From the NCBI GenBank assembly GCA_002348545.1, contig DEBM01000015.1:37577-101576 (forward strand): a stretch of 64,000 nt of DNA, given 5' to 3'. Below the pieces are notes generated by a model. It was not told the DNA's origin. It ran no database searches and worked only from the letters and a program-made list of their open reading frames with translations. This document shows, in pieces, positions 18,560 through 28,032 of the stretch; within the stretch, counting starts at the first letter, position 1; each line of letters starts with the position of its first letter. The position numbers were made by a program, and so were the translations under genes. The stretch comes from Balneolaceae bacterium UBA2956 (GTDB taxonomy: Bacteria > Bacteroidota > Rhodothermia > Balneolales > Balneolaceae).

Positions 18560-19615
18560 ATGAAAAAAATACCATTACTAAGCTTATTTACAGGGCTTTT
18601 TCTTATATCAGCCTGTGTGGGAGGTGGTACTGACAGTCCAGCACCAGTGATCAATTCCGTTATTGAAGACATCCCAGCAAATTATAATACTATCATCGAG
18701 AATAAAGAACCTGTTGGAGATATCAATGATTATCCTGATCAGGCAGGTAAATATACCTTTTACGATTTAGATCAAGGGGCCACTGTTGCAGATTCAAGCT
18801 CAGATTTGTGGGATATCGCCTTTGGAGGCACCACACTTTTAGCCAATGCAGCGCATGGCGGAGGTATACAAGTCATTCAATCAACTTATTCTGAGGTTGA
18901 GAATGCCCCAGAGACGGGTTTTAGTGACACCAATGCGTCGTGGTATGTTTACACTGGTGAAGCACCAAATTTGCCTAAACATGCTGTCTTACCCAAAAAT
19001 GACGCGACCATTATCATTAAAACTCCAACGGGTAACTATGCTAAAATGGAAATACTTAGTTATTACGAAGGAAATCCAGATGTGACTACTGCTGAGTTTG
19101 CTAATTTCATGACACGTCCATCATCTGGATATTTCAGCTTTAACTATATACTACAAGGAGCTGAAAGCGCCCAACTTTATCATGTAGATTCCTATACATT
19201 TCTCGATCTTAGCACAGAAAGTATCGTTGAGGATACCATGTCATCACAATGGGATATAGGCTTCAATGCTACCAATATTATTGCTAATACTGGCCATAAT
19301 GGTGGTTTACAACCACTAAATATAGCATTTAATTTGGTAGATGAAGCACCTTTGGAGGGTTATGGAAGCTTAGAGGCCTCATGGTATACCTACACTATGA
19401 ATAATACACCTCCACATGCTGTTTTACCTAAGGAAAATTACACCCTTACAGTGATGACACCGGATGAATTATATGCTAAATTTAGAGTTATTAGCTATTA
19501 TAAAGGAAATCCAGATGTTAACTCACAGAATTTCATCAATTTTATTCGGCCAGCTGCACGCCATTATACTATCGAATATGCCCTACAAAAAGATGGCTCA
19601 CGCTTTTTTGAATAA
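18560..19615 (+). CDS. Lipoprotein with two tandem HmuY-like domains
   Basis: This is a 351-residue lipoprotein (lipobox LISAC, Cys19). Two homologous units, about 54-203 and 207-351, share YTF-DL, WDI-F, AN--H-GG, ASWY-YT, HAVLPK, YAK---SYY-GNPDV and NF--RP in the same order. WDIAF is the HmuY-family core motif. Ordinary HmuY proteins have a single domain and bind heme between two side chains. Each unit here keeps a pair of histidines at matching places (His99 and His141; His246 and His286), candidate ligands. The protein is most likely exposed on the surface and hands cargo to the TonB receptor encoded just upstream. Confidence 0.85.
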   Translation: MKKIPLLSLFTGLFLISACVGGGTDSPAPVINSVIEDIPANYNTIIENKEPVGDINDYPDQAGKYTFYDLDQGATVADSSSDLWDIAFGGTTLLANAAHGGGIQVIQSTYSEVENAPETGFSDTNASWYVYTGEAPNLPKHAVLPKNDATIIIKTPTGNYAKMEILSYYEGNPDVTTAEFANFMTRPSSGYFSFNYILQGAESAQLYHVDSYTFLDLSTESIVEDTMSSQWDIGFNATNIIANTGHNGGLQPLNIAFNLVDEAPLEGYGSLEASWYTYTMNNTPPHAVLPKENYTLTVMTPDELYAKFRVISYYKGNPDVNSQNFINFIRPAARHYTIEYALQKDGSRFFE

Positions 19616-19712
19616 TTTTTAATCAACAGGCTAAATTTTTTAAGAGAACCTAGCTTGATTCATTGCATAATTTAGATGCAATCACAACACAATAGGAAGA
19701 ACCAACCAACTT

Positions 19713-19744
19713 AAAAAAGCCCTTATTTAAAAAGGGCTTTTTTT
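19713..19744. terminator. Bidirectional intrinsic terminator
   Basis: AAAAAAGCCCTT pairs with AAGGGCTTTTTT, giving runs of T on both strands. It lies between the HmuY-like gene (plus) and the histidine kinase gene (minus) and can end both transcripts. Confidence 0.9.
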
Positions 19745-19774
19745 GGAAAGCAATTAATGCAAACTACGTTAATA

Positions 19775-21178
19775 TTAGGAAATTATCGGTAGCTCAAAAT
19801 AAAAACGACTACCTATTCCTACTTCACTACTTACTAGTATGTCAGTTCCGTGTGCCCTTAGAATACCACGTACAATAGCAAGCCCCAATCCTGTGCCACC
19901 TTTATCCCTTGAACGGGCTTTATCCGTACGGTAAAAACGGTCAAAAAGACGATCTAGATGTTCAGATGCAATACCGATACCTGTATCCTGTATTGAAATT
20001 TGGATTTTAGCCTCTACTTGTTCACAAAGTACATTAATACTACCTTCGTTGGTATACTTTAAGGCATTTGTAATAAGATTATCCATCACCTGATCTAACT
20101 TATCTCGATCGGCATGTACTTTCATATTACTTCTAACTGTTAAAATTAAATCGATATTTTTTTCCTGCGCTAATGGTTTATATGTAATAATTATTTTCTC
20201 TAAAAAAGACTTTAATTCCACTACCTCTTTATCAATAAAGTGTTGGTCCATATCATATCTTTGTAACATTTTTATGTCATTAAATAAACGACTCACTCGT
20301 TCCACTTGGTTCTGCATGGTCACCATGTATTGTGACTTTTTCTCCTGTAATAAATTCTCCAATTGGAGCATTTCAATAGCACCAGATATCGTATGTAATG
20401 GATTTCTCACCTCATGAGCAATGTCAGTAAAAAATTGTTTTTGTTTTTCGTTCAGCAATTGGAGCTGTCTATTATCTTTTTTAAACCGTTCCGCCATTTT
20501 GTTGAGTGAGCTCGCAAGGGTTCCAAATTCATCATTCCTATCCATTTCAAGGGTTTCATGTGTCTCACCATCAGCAATTGTTAGTGCCGCATCATTAAGC
20601 TGTTTAATGGGCGCTGCCATATATTTGGAAAAAATGAAACTCACCACCATTACTGCAGCTATTGAGAATAGCATTCCCGCATAGATAATATGACGAATAC
20701 TATCTACTGCTTCATAGTATTCTTCTTTGTCTTTACTAATTCGTAAGTAACTTACGCTTGGAAATCCATCATCTACTTTTGCAAAAGCAACCAACCTCGA
20801 ATATTCCGGATCGTTCATTATATATATCCCCTCATTATTCGCTCGCACTGAATCCGCTACAAGATCACTTAAAAATTCTCGTGAATCTACAAAAATTTGC
20901 TCTGGTTGCGTGTTATATATAGGTATACCGGTTGAATCAAAGAGGGCTAAATCATAATCGAATAAATCCGTCGTTTCTGTAATAAATGGAAAGAAATCGG
21001 TATTCTCGTCTGAGGATTCTACGGCTTGTCGAACAATACGCATATCGTTTTTGAATTCATCAAGCCCAGCTGCAAATAGGAAGAAGCGAATACTCAGAAT
21101 AGCATAGGCACTTATAGTGATTATACCAATGATTAGTAATAATATATAGGTTACCGAAAGCTTGGACTGAATATTCAT
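19775..21178 (-). CDS. Sensor histidine kinase with HAMP domain
   Basis: The 467-residue kinase has a membrane helix at about 10-35, an extracytoplasmic sensor of about 125 residues, and a second helix at about 164-185. HAMP (about 187-240) follows, then a HisKA domain with phospho-acceptor His255 in FTDIAHEVRNPL, and an HATPase domain with N box (DQVMDNLITNALKYT), G1 (DTGIGI) and G2 (GGTGLGLAI). It signals from outside the inner membrane to the response regulator whose stop codon its ATG overlaps by 4 bases (ATGA). Its place next to the TonB-HmuY operon suggests it senses a metal or heme, but no metal motif is evident in the sensor part. Confidence 0.95.
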   Translation of the reverse strand: MNIQSKLSVTYILLLIIGIITISAYAILSIRFFLFAAGLDEFKNDMRIVRQAVESSDENTDFFPFITETTDLFDYDLALFDSTGIPIYNTQPEQIFVDSREFLSDLVADSVRANNEGIYIMNDPEYSRLVAFAKVDDGFPSVSYLRISKDKEEYYEAVDSIRHIIYAGMLFSIAAVMVVSFIFSKYMAAPIKQLNDAALTIADGETHETLEMDRNDEFGTLASSLNKMAERFKKDNRQLQLLNEKQKQFFTDIAHEVRNPLHTISGAIEMLQLENLLQEKKSQYMVTMQNQVERVSRLFNDIKMLQRYDMDQHFIDKEVVELKSFLEKIIITYKPLAQEKNIDLILTVRSNMKVHADRDKLDQVMDNLITNALKYTNEGSINVLCEQVEAKIQISIQDTGIGIASEHLDRLFDRFYRTDKARSRDKGGTGLGLAIVRGILRAHGTDILVSSEVGIGSRFYFELPIIS

Positions 21179-21876
21179 GAATATAGGAACTCTCTATTGA
21201 AACCATAGCCAATACCTCTATAGGTTTTTATTAATTTACCCTCATCTTTCATCTTTAATCGTAGGTTTTTTATGTGCACGTCTACGGTTCGATCATAAAT
21301 AAATTTTTCTTCATCCGAAATGTGCTCCAAAATATCATGTCTACTATATACAACTTTAGGATGAGTAAAAAATAATTCAGCCACAATGTATTCCGTATGT
21401 GTTAAATCTATTTGCTGGTTACCAATAAACATCTGCTTTGAGTCGGTGTTCAAATAAACATGGTCATACCGCAACCATTGTTTTTTTTGTGGTTGCATTC
21501 TTCGGAGTTGACTCTCTACATGTGCTTTAATTAAATGTAAGCCAGCTGGCTTTTTGATGTAATCATCCGCTCCCAGCTCTAAACCTTCAATTTCATCTTT
21601 TTCCTCATCTCTAGCCGTTAAAAAAAGAACTGGAATATCAGATAGTACCGGATGTTTCCTAATCTGTGCACAGATTTCTTTGCCATCCATGAAGGGAACC
21701 ATAATATCTAAAATAGCTAAATCAATTTCATCTGCATGAGACTCTATAATAGCTAATGCCTGCTTTCCATCCTTTGCCCAATGAGTTTTGAATTGATTTA
21801 TCTCTAGATAGTTAGCTAACATTTCACCCGAATCTAATTCATCTTCCAGTAATAGTAAGGTATGTTGTATCTGCAC
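21175..21876 (-). CDS. OmpR/PhoB family response regulator
   Basis: This is a 233-residue regulator with a receiver domain (acidic pair Glu11/Asp12, phospho-acceptor Asp57 in LAILDIMVP, the TARDE switch block, and the conserved Lys in DYIKKPAG) and a C-terminal winged helix (DRTVDVHIKNLRLKM, then IKTYRGIGYGF). It is the first gene of a two-gene operon with the kinase. Proteins of this type bind tandem direct repeats at about 11-bp pitch, which fits the repeat at 16010-16031 in front of the TonB receptor. It is divergent from the SDR gene. Confidence 0.96.
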   Translation of the reverse strand: MQIQHTLLLLEDELDSGEMLANYLEINQFKTHWAKDGKQALAIIESHADEIDLAILDIMVPFMDGKEICAQIRKHPVLSDIPVLFLTARDEEKDEIEGLELGADDYIKKPAGLHLIKAHVESQLRRMQPQKKQWLRYDHVYLNTDSKQMFIGNQQIDLTHTEYIVAELFFTHPKVVYSRHDILEHISDEEKFIYDRTVDVHIKNLRLKMKDEGKLIKTYRGIGYGFNREFLYS

Positions 21877-22014
21877 ATTTATGGGGTTTTATTCAAGATT
21901 CAGGCATGTAATGTAGGCTCGTTTTGAAAAATCTATATCTTTATTTAGCACTATAGTTACTCTCTTTAATTAATTAAATTATAAACATAACTATTGTAAA
22001 TAACATCCATTACT

Positions 22015-22830
22015 ATGACCGCGCATGCCACATCTAATCTACCTGTTATTTGGATAACAGGAGCTTCCTCTGGTATAGGCAAAGCTTTTGCACAGCAATA
22101 TGCAAAGGATGGCGCCCATCTTATTTTATCTTCCAGACGGGTCCAAGAATTAGAAAAACTAAAATCTGATTTAAAATGCTTTTCGAATGTTGATATACTC
22201 GTTATGCCATTAGATCTTTCTTCCGGAGATGTATCTCTACAGAAAAAAACAGAAGAAGCCTGGGCATGGAAGAATAAAGTGGATGTGCTAGTAAATAATG
22301 GCGGCATTAGTCAGCGCTCATTATTTCTTGAAACCGATATGCAAACCCTTCGTAGACTCTTAGAGGTTAATTTATTTGGAGCTCTGGCCCTTAGCCGTTT
22401 TATCTTACCTGGCATGGTCAATCAAGGATCTGGTCACATTATCGTGACTAGCTCAATAGCTGGAAAATTTGGCACCAAATACCGATCCGGTTACGCAGCG
22501 AGTAAGCATGCAATTCAAGGCGCTTTCGATTCCATACGTCAAGAAATGTATGAGCATAATATTGACATAACACTAGTATGCCCTGGGCCTATAAAAACAG
22601 CCATAACACAAAATTCACTCACAGGTGATGGGAAAGCTTTCGGCAAAATGGGTGATCTACATACGCATGCAATGGATCCCAATGAAATGCTTCGCCAAAT
22701 CTGGCCAAAAATTAAGGCTCGAAAAGAAGAGATTGTGGTTTCTGGACCTAAAGAGCGACTCGCCTTATTTCTCAAAAGAGCCGCTCCAGGGTTTCTAAAT
22801 CGCATACTAAAACAATCAAAAGTAGTATGA
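22015..22830 (+). CDS. SDR family oxidoreductase
   Basis: The 271-residue short-chain dehydrogenase has TGASSGIG (15-22) for NAD(P) binding, NNGG (94-97), and a catalytic Ser at about 146-147 with Tyr160 and Lys164 in YAASKHA. An Arg-rich pair after the second strand (SSRR) favours NADP(H). The C-terminal extension resembles the DHRS7-like membrane-associated group. The substrate is unknown. It is monocistronic and converges with the DUF58 gene. Confidence 0.93.
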   Translation: MTAHATSNLPVIWITGASSGIGKAFAQQYAKDGAHLILSSRRVQELEKLKSDLKCFSNVDILVMPLDLSSGDVSLQKKTEEAWAWKNKVDVLVNNGGISQRSLFLETDMQTLRRLLEVNLFGALALSRFILPGMVNQGSGHIIVTSSIAGKFGTKYRSGYAASKHAIQGAFDSIRQEMYEHNIDITLVCPGPIKTAITQNSLTGDGKAFGKMGDLHTHAMDPNEMLRQIWPKIKARKEEIVVSGPKERLALFLKRAAPGFLNRILKQSKVV

Positions 22831-22887
22831 ATAAGAGTAAGTAACGAACTACTATTACCATAACTCTTGCATCTATTCCTGGCTATG

Positions 22888-23793
22888 CTATCCTAAGCGA
22901 CTTCTCTTTTTCAAATAATGAATGAGAGCTTTACTGAAAGGCTGCTCGGTGGAAACAGATTCAAAATCTATTTGAAACTCATTACAGGTCTGCTTAAACC
23001 CTTGTAGGTACTTAGCCACTTTTACCCGATAATCCTGAGCTACTTGAGCGGGTGAAATTTCAAGTTGCTCACCACTTTCAAGGTCTTCTAGTAAATAACG
23101 CTCATATTCGAAATTTAAGTTCAATTCCGTGTAATGCTCGGTTACATTGAACAATATAACTTCGTGCTTGCGATGGCGTAGATGTTTAAGCGCAGAAATC
23201 AATGCCTCATGCGCTTCTATGTTTTCAAATAAGTCAGTAAAGATTACCACTAAACTTCGTTGGTGAATACGTTCAGCTAATTCATGCAAGGCAGCAGCGG
23301 AAGCGGTACAATCGCCTTTGCTTATCGTCAAATAAGGCTCTATCTCTAAAAAAATACGCCTCAAATGCCGACTAGTACCCTTTGCGGGGATTATACTACG
23401 TAGCGTATTAGCAAAAGAAGCAAACCCTACCGCATCTCTTTGACCCTGCATTAGATAACCCATTGCTGCAGCTAGATGTGCAGAGTACTCAAGCTTAGTC
23501 CATTGAGCCTTATGCTTGAAATGCATGGACGAGCTCGTATCCAATACCAAGAAACATCTTAAATTTGTTTCTTCTTCATATTGTTTGACATAGAAACGCT
23601 CTTTTTTTCCGTATACCTTCCAATCGATGTGTTTAAAATCATCACCTGTATTATAAGGTCTGTGTTCCGCGAACTCAACACTAAAACCATGATAGGGGCT
23701 TTTATGCAGACCTGCAATAAAGCCCTCTATAATTTTTTGGGCTTTTAACTCTAATCCTTTTATTTGAGATAATATTTCCGGTTTAATATTCAT
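22888..23793 (-). CDS. DUF58 domain protein (vWA-like)
   Basis: This 301-residue protein carries the DUF58 signature (RPYNTGDDFKHIDWKVYGKK at about 45-64). A von Willebrand A-like fold follows, with a MIDAS-type DTSSS (around 87-91) and a second metal-site segment FTDLFE. DUF58 proteins usually work with MoxR-type AAA ATPases, but none is adjacent here. It lies 44 bases downstream of carB on the same strand and may be read through from that operon. Role unknown, probably chaperone-like or envelope-related. Confidence 0.9.
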   Translation of the reverse strand: MNIKPEILSQIKGLELKAQKIIEGFIAGLHKSPYHGFSVEFAEHRPYNTGDDFKHIDWKVYGKKERFYVKQYEEETNLRCFLVLDTSSSMHFKHKAQWTKLEYSAHLAAAMGYLMQGQRDAVGFASFANTLRSIIPAKGTSRHLRRIFLEIEPYLTISKGDCTASAAALHELAERIHQRSLVVIFTDLFENIEAHEALISALKHLRHRKHEVILFNVTEHYTELNLNFEYERYLLEDLESGEQLEISPAQVAQDYRVKVAKYLQGFKQTCNEFQIDFESVSTEQPFSKALIHYLKKRSRLG

Positions 23794-23837
23794 AGTAAAC
23801 GGTACTAAAAAAGACCCATAAATGCCCAGATTAAACT

Positions 23838-26666
23838 CTATTTAGATAAATAAAGACTCTTGAACTCGAAGGGTTTCCTAAAGTGTTCGTCTTTAAAATC
23901 TTTAGCAAAATAAATACTCTCTCCCGTTGACTTCATTTCAGGGCCCAACTCTTTTTTAACCCCTGGAAATTTGTCAAAAGGAAATACTGGTTCTTTGATA
24001 GCCCAACAGCTTAGCTTTGACTCCAAGTCGAACTCACTAAGTTTTGCACCCAACATTACTTTCACACCAATCGCGGCCTCTGGTCGCTGAGTAGCTTTAG
24101 CTAGGAATGGAATCGTACGAGTGGTTCGAGGGTTCGCTTCTAGTATAAAGACCTTATCATCTTTTACAGCGTATTGTACATTTAAAAAGCCTTGAACATC
24201 CATGGCTGTTGCAATACGTTTCTGATATTTTCGGATAGTGGCTTGGACTTCATCGGACAACGAGTAGGGAGGGAGAACGGCTGTTGAGTCCCCAGAATGA
24301 ACTCCAGCTGGTTCTATATGCTGCATCATCCCTGCAATATGCAGTTGCTCACCATCGTACACAGAATCCACATCCACCTCAATGGCATGTTCGAGATACT
24401 TATCAATCAGAAAAGCATTTTCAGGATGAGTCTTTAGAATGTTGGCTACATAACGTTCTAGTTCCTCTTGCTTCACAGCAATCCGCATACCTTGACCACC
24501 CAATACATAACTTGGTCGAATTAATACTGGATAGCCAATACGATGGGCAATGCTTAAAGCACCTTGAACATCGGTAGCTGTACCGTATTCAGGAAAAGGA
24601 ATATCTAAACGTATAAGTAAATCAGAAAACATACCTCTATCTTCTGCAAAATCGATCCGATCAAACTCTGTACCAAAAATATGAATACCCGCTTTCACAA
24701 GTCGCTTACCAAGCTTTAGCGCCGTTTGCCCCCCAACCTGGATGATGACGCCTTCGGGTTGTTCATGCTCAATAATATCGAGTACCCGCTCCCAATAAAC
24801 CGGTTCAAAATAGAGTTTATCGGCAAAATCAAAATCTGTAGAAACGGTCTCTGGGTTACAATTGATCATGATTGCTTCATAACCCATTTCTTTAGTAGCT
24901 AAAACAGCATGCACGCAAGAATAATCAAATTCAATACCCTGCCCAATTCTATTGGGTCCACTACCCAATATGATTACTTTCTTTCGGTCTGTAATCGTAC
25001 TTTCATTCTCGCCTTCATAGGATGAATAGTAATAGGGTGTCTGGGCAGGAAACTCCGCAGCGCAGGTGTCAACCACTTTAAATACAGCTTTTAGGCCAAA
25101 TTTGAGACGATAGGCGCGAACCTGTTTATCTGACACTTTTTCTCCCGATTTACTGACCAGCCATGCAATCTGTGCGTCCGAAAAACCAGCTTGCTTTAGT
25201 TCATATAAATCATCCTTTGATATTTCTTCCAGAAGCTGTCCTTCCGTTCTATTCTCCAGAGAAACCATATATTCAATCTGCTGGAGAAACCAAGGATCTA
25301 TTTTGGTGATATCAGCAATTTCGTCTACAGAGCTGCCCAGTTTAAAGGCATTACGAATCTGTAGACTACGATCCCAGTAGGGTTTAACTAACCGTTCTCG
25401 GACTGTTTTTCTATTGATTTCGTCGTATCCATCTGCTCCTAATCCGTCCCTACCCACTTCCATACTCTGCCAAGCTTTATTCAACGCCTCAGGAAAATTA
25501 CGACCTATACTCATTACCTCCCCAACAGCCTTCATTTGAGTGGAGAGTTCTTCATCAACTCCGGGGAATTTATCAAAATTGAACCGAGGTACTTTGCACA
25601 CTACATAATCGATAGAAGGCTCAAAACAGGCGGAGGTATTCCCAGTGATTTGATTATCCAACTCATCCAAGGTATAGCCAACAGCTAACTTTGTAGCCAC
25701 CTTTGCTATTGGATATCCAGTTGCTTTGGAAGCGAGTGCAGAAGAGCGACTTACCCTCGGATTTATTTCGATGGCAACAAACCGATCCGAATCTGGCTCC
25801 ATTGCAAACTGCACATTACAACCCCCAGCAAAAGTACCAATAGAGCGCATCATTTTAATGGCTGCATTTCTCAGTATCTGTAATTGCTTGTCAGTAAGGG
25901 TCTGTGTAGGGGCCACTGTCACGGAATCTCCCGTATGAACCCCCATTGGGTCCATATTTTCGATCGAACATATAATGACTACGTTATCATTTGCATCCCG
26001 CAGAAGTTCTAACTCATATTCTTTCCAACCAAAAATACTTTCTTCTATTAAAACAGAATGAACTGGGCTCATTTCTAGTCCATGAAGCACCTTTTGATCA
26101 AACTCATCCTCGGTCCAAACAATACCACCACCTGCACCCCCCATGGTAAAAGAAGGGCGAATTACGATGGGCAATCCCCCTAACTCTTCTTTAATTTCCT
26201 TGGCATCTAACAGAGAGTGTGCTTGTCGACTACGGCACTGCTCTATGCCAATCTCTTCCATGCGGTCCCGAAACAACTGCCGATCTTCGGTTAATTCCAC
26301 CGCATCGATATCTACTCCAATAATCTGAATTCCCTGCTCTTTCCAAAAGCCTTCTTTTTCCAAATCTCTAGCCAAATTTAATCCTGTTTGGCCACCCATG
26401 GTTGGAAGGACAGCGTCAGGCTTTTCCTTAGCGACAATCTTCTTAATAGAATCCACTGTCATGGGAAGCATGTAAATCGCATCCGCCATGATTGGATCGG
26501 TCATAATAGTAGCTGGATTCGAATTTATAAGAACGATTTCGTAGCCTTCTTCCTTCAAAGAGCGGCACGACTGAGAACCCGAATAATCAAATTCACATGC
26601 TTGCCCTATAACTATGGGACCAGAACCTATTATGAGAATCTTGTTAATATCGTTACGTCGTGGCAT
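23838..26666 (-). CDS. carB: Carbamoyl-phosphate synthase large subunit
   Basis: The 942-residue large subunit makes carbamoyl phosphate from bicarbonate, ATP and the ammonia passed on by CarA, feeding pyrimidine and arginine synthesis. Two homologous ATP-grasp halves are visible: GSGPIVIGQACEFDYSGSQ and later GSGPNRIGQGIEFDYS mark the start of each, with IRPSFTMGGAGGG and IRPSYVLGGQGM as the nucleotide loops. The protein ends just after the second half (residue 942), whereas enterobacterial CarB has about 1070 residues. The missing part is the MGS-like allosteric domain that binds UMP, IMP and ornithine. I recall similar short forms in other Bacteroidota, so this is likely lineage-typical. 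It follows carA by 74 bases. Confidence 0.97.
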   Translation of the reverse strand: MPRRNDINKILIIGSGPIVIGQACEFDYSGSQSCRSLKEEGYEIVLINSNPATIMTDPIMADAIYMLPMTVDSIKKIVAKEKPDAVLPTMGGQTGLNLARDLEKEGFWKEQGIQIIGVDIDAVELTEDRQLFRDRMEEIGIEQCRSRQAHSLLDAKEIKEELGGLPIVIRPSFTMGGAGGGIVWTEDEFDQKVLHGLEMSPVHSVLIEESIFGWKEYELELLRDANDNVVIICSIENMDPMGVHTGDSVTVAPTQTLTDKQLQILRNAAIKMMRSIGTFAGGCNVQFAMEPDSDRFVAIEINPRVSRSSALASKATGYPIAKVATKLAVGYTLDELDNQITGNTSACFEPSIDYVVCKVPRFNFDKFPGVDEELSTQMKAVGEVMSIGRNFPEALNKAWQSMEVGRDGLGADGYDEINRKTVRERLVKPYWDRSLQIRNAFKLGSSVDEIADITKIDPWFLQQIEYMVSLENRTEGQLLEEISKDDLYELKQAGFSDAQIAWLVSKSGEKVSDKQVRAYRLKFGLKAVFKVVDTCAAEFPAQTPYYYSSYEGENESTITDRKKVIILGSGPNRIGQGIEFDYSCVHAVLATKEMGYEAIMINCNPETVSTDFDFADKLYFEPVYWERVLDIIEHEQPEGVIIQVGGQTALKLGKRLVKAGIHIFGTEFDRIDFAEDRGMFSDLLIRLDIPFPEYGTATDVQGALSIAHRIGYPVLIRPSYVLGGQGMRIAVKQEELERYVANILKTHPENAFLIDKYLEHAIEVDVDSVYDGEQLHIAGMMQHIEPAGVHSGDSTAVLPPYSLSDEVQATIRKYQKRIATAMDVQGFLNVQYAVKDDKVFILEANPRTTRTIPFLAKATQRPEAAIGVKVMLGAKLSEFDLESKLSCWAIKEPVFPFDKFPGVKKELGPEMKSTGESIYFAKDFKDEHFRKPFEFKSLYLSK

Positions 26667-26740
26667 AGTGAGTAGTAAAAGTGTTTAGGTGGGTTAAATT
26701 CATTTATTTCAGGGGGTGGTATACCCAATTTGATCCGATC

Positions 26741-27853
26741 TCAGGACCTATGTTTATCTATTAGTTCCACAAATTGATCAAACAAATAGGCCGAATCATG
26801 AGGGCCTGGTGAGGCCTCTGGATGGTACTGCACTGAAAAACCTGGAAAGCGTTTAAAAGCCAAACCTTCCACTGATTTATCATTTAAGTTTATGTGAGTT
26901 ATATCGGCAACATGATCAGAAACACTACTTTCTTTGACAGTAAATCCATGATTCTGTGTTGAAATCTCAACTAGTCCAGTCGTTAAATTTTTCACGGGTT
27001 GATTGGCACCTCGATGTCCTACAAACATTTTTTCTACCTCAATACCCTCACTTAATGCCATTAATTGATGCCCCAAACAAATTCCAAACAATGGTTTTCC
27101 TGAGGTTTTAGCAAACTCTACCACCTCTAAGGCATAATCTCCCGTTGGATTGGGATCCCCTGGTCCATTCGAGAAAAAGAATCCATCAGCATTCCAAGCC
27201 TTAACTTCATCTACCGAGCATTTAGCTGGAAAAACTCGTAGGGTGCAACCACGTGATAAAAAACTTTGGATGATATTTCGTTTGATCCCATAATCAAAGG
27301 CGGCTAATTTATAGCGAGATTCCCCCTCAGGCTGATAAGTTTGTGCTTCTTTTCTAGTAACTCTAGTGGCTAATTCTAAGCCCTCCATAGGTTTCCAATT
27401 CTTAGCTTTTTGCACCAATATATCCGGATCTAATTCCTCAGATGATATAACCGCATTCATTACTCCTTTCTCTCTAATATGCCGAACCAAGGCGCGAGTA
27501 TCTAACCCAGATATACCTACAACCTTATTGTCCTCTAAATACTGCTGCAGACTACGATCGGCCATGCGATTACTGAACTCATGAGAAAATGCTCGAGTGA
27601 TCACTCCGGCTACCATTACTTTTCGATGCTCGTCGTCTCGATCCATGGTTCCATAGTTACCGATATGAGGATAGGTCATCATCATTAATTGCCCATAATA
27701 GCTAGGGTCCGTAAATATTTCTTGATAGCCTGTCATACTAGTGTTAAAACATAATTCACCGCCCGTAATACCCGTATACCCGACTGAGAAACCATGAACA
27801 ATTGTTCCATCACTTAATGCCAAAATTGCTTTTTTTCGAGGTTGCAAAGCCAT
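26741..27853 (-). CDS. carA: Carbamoyl-phosphate synthase small subunit
   Basis: The 370-residue glutaminase subunit has an N-terminal CPSase small-chain domain (LALSDGTIVHGFSVGY, then GELCFNTSMTGYQEIFTDPSY) and a C-terminal class I amidotransferase. The catalytic Cys is in LFGICLGHQLMAL; the His and Glu partners are in FSVQYHPEASPG. It releases ammonia from glutamine for CarB, which is encoded directly downstream. The leader upstream holds two small reading frames and an intrinsic terminator that look like an attenuator. The start is the ATG two bases after the stop of the second leader frame. Confidence 0.97.
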   Translation of the reverse strand: MALQPRKKAILALSDGTIVHGFSVGYTGITGGELCFNTSMTGYQEIFTDPSYYGQLMMMTYPHIGNYGTMDRDDEHRKVMVAGVITRAFSHEFSNRMADRSLQQYLEDNKVVGISGLDTRALVRHIREKGVMNAVISSEELDPDILVQKAKNWKPMEGLELATRVTRKEAQTYQPEGESRYKLAAFDYGIKRNIIQSFLSRGCTLRVFPAKCSVDEVKAWNADGFFFSNGPGDPNPTGDYALEVVEFAKTSGKPLFGICLGHQLMALSEGIEVEKMFVGHRGANQPVKNLTTGLVEISTQNHGFTVKESSVSDHVADITHINLNDKSVEGLAFKRFPGFSVQYHPEASPGPHDSAYLFDQFVELIDKHRS

Positions 27854-27855
27854 AG

Positions 27856-28032
27856 TTAGAGAATCCTATTGGTTAGCAGGGCATTATCAAGTCTGACCGG
27901 AGAGCCAAGTAAAACAGCCGCTATTTTATGTGAATTAAATATGCTTCCAGGTCTTGAACTCACGCTCAAAAAAAATCCGACTACGGGAACCGCGCCGGAT
28001 TTTAGTGATATATAGATAGTGTGAAACTTCAT
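27856..28032 (-). CDS. Candidate 58-codon leader peptide of carAB
   Basis: This open frame starts at ATG 28032-28030 (MKFHTIYISLKSG...) and stops two bases before the carA ATG. The terminator hairpin at 27968-28003 lies inside it, so a ribosome translating the frame would unfold the hairpin. Its ATG overlaps the stop of a 15-codon frame upstream (TAATG). The layout recalls the pyrL leader of enterobacterial pyrBI, where close coupling of ribosome and polymerase prevents termination when UTP is scarce. The peptide matches nothing I recognise. A chance open frame of this length is possible. Confidence 0.4.
   Translation of the reverse strand: MKFHTIYISLKSGAVPVVGFFLSVSSRPGSIFNSHKIAAVLLGSPVRLDNALLTNRIL
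27968..28003 (-). terminator. Intrinsic terminator in the carA leader (candidate attenuator)
   Basis: On the minus strand AAAATCCG and CGGATTTT (from 27996-28003 and 27972-27979) form an 8-bp stem around a smaller CGG/CCG hairpin, followed by an eight-base U-run (A-run 27968-27975). It lies 115-150 bases upstream of carA and about 200 bases below the end of the upstream gene (28205). It is either an attenuator of carAB or a distant terminator of the acylase operon. Confidence 0.8.
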
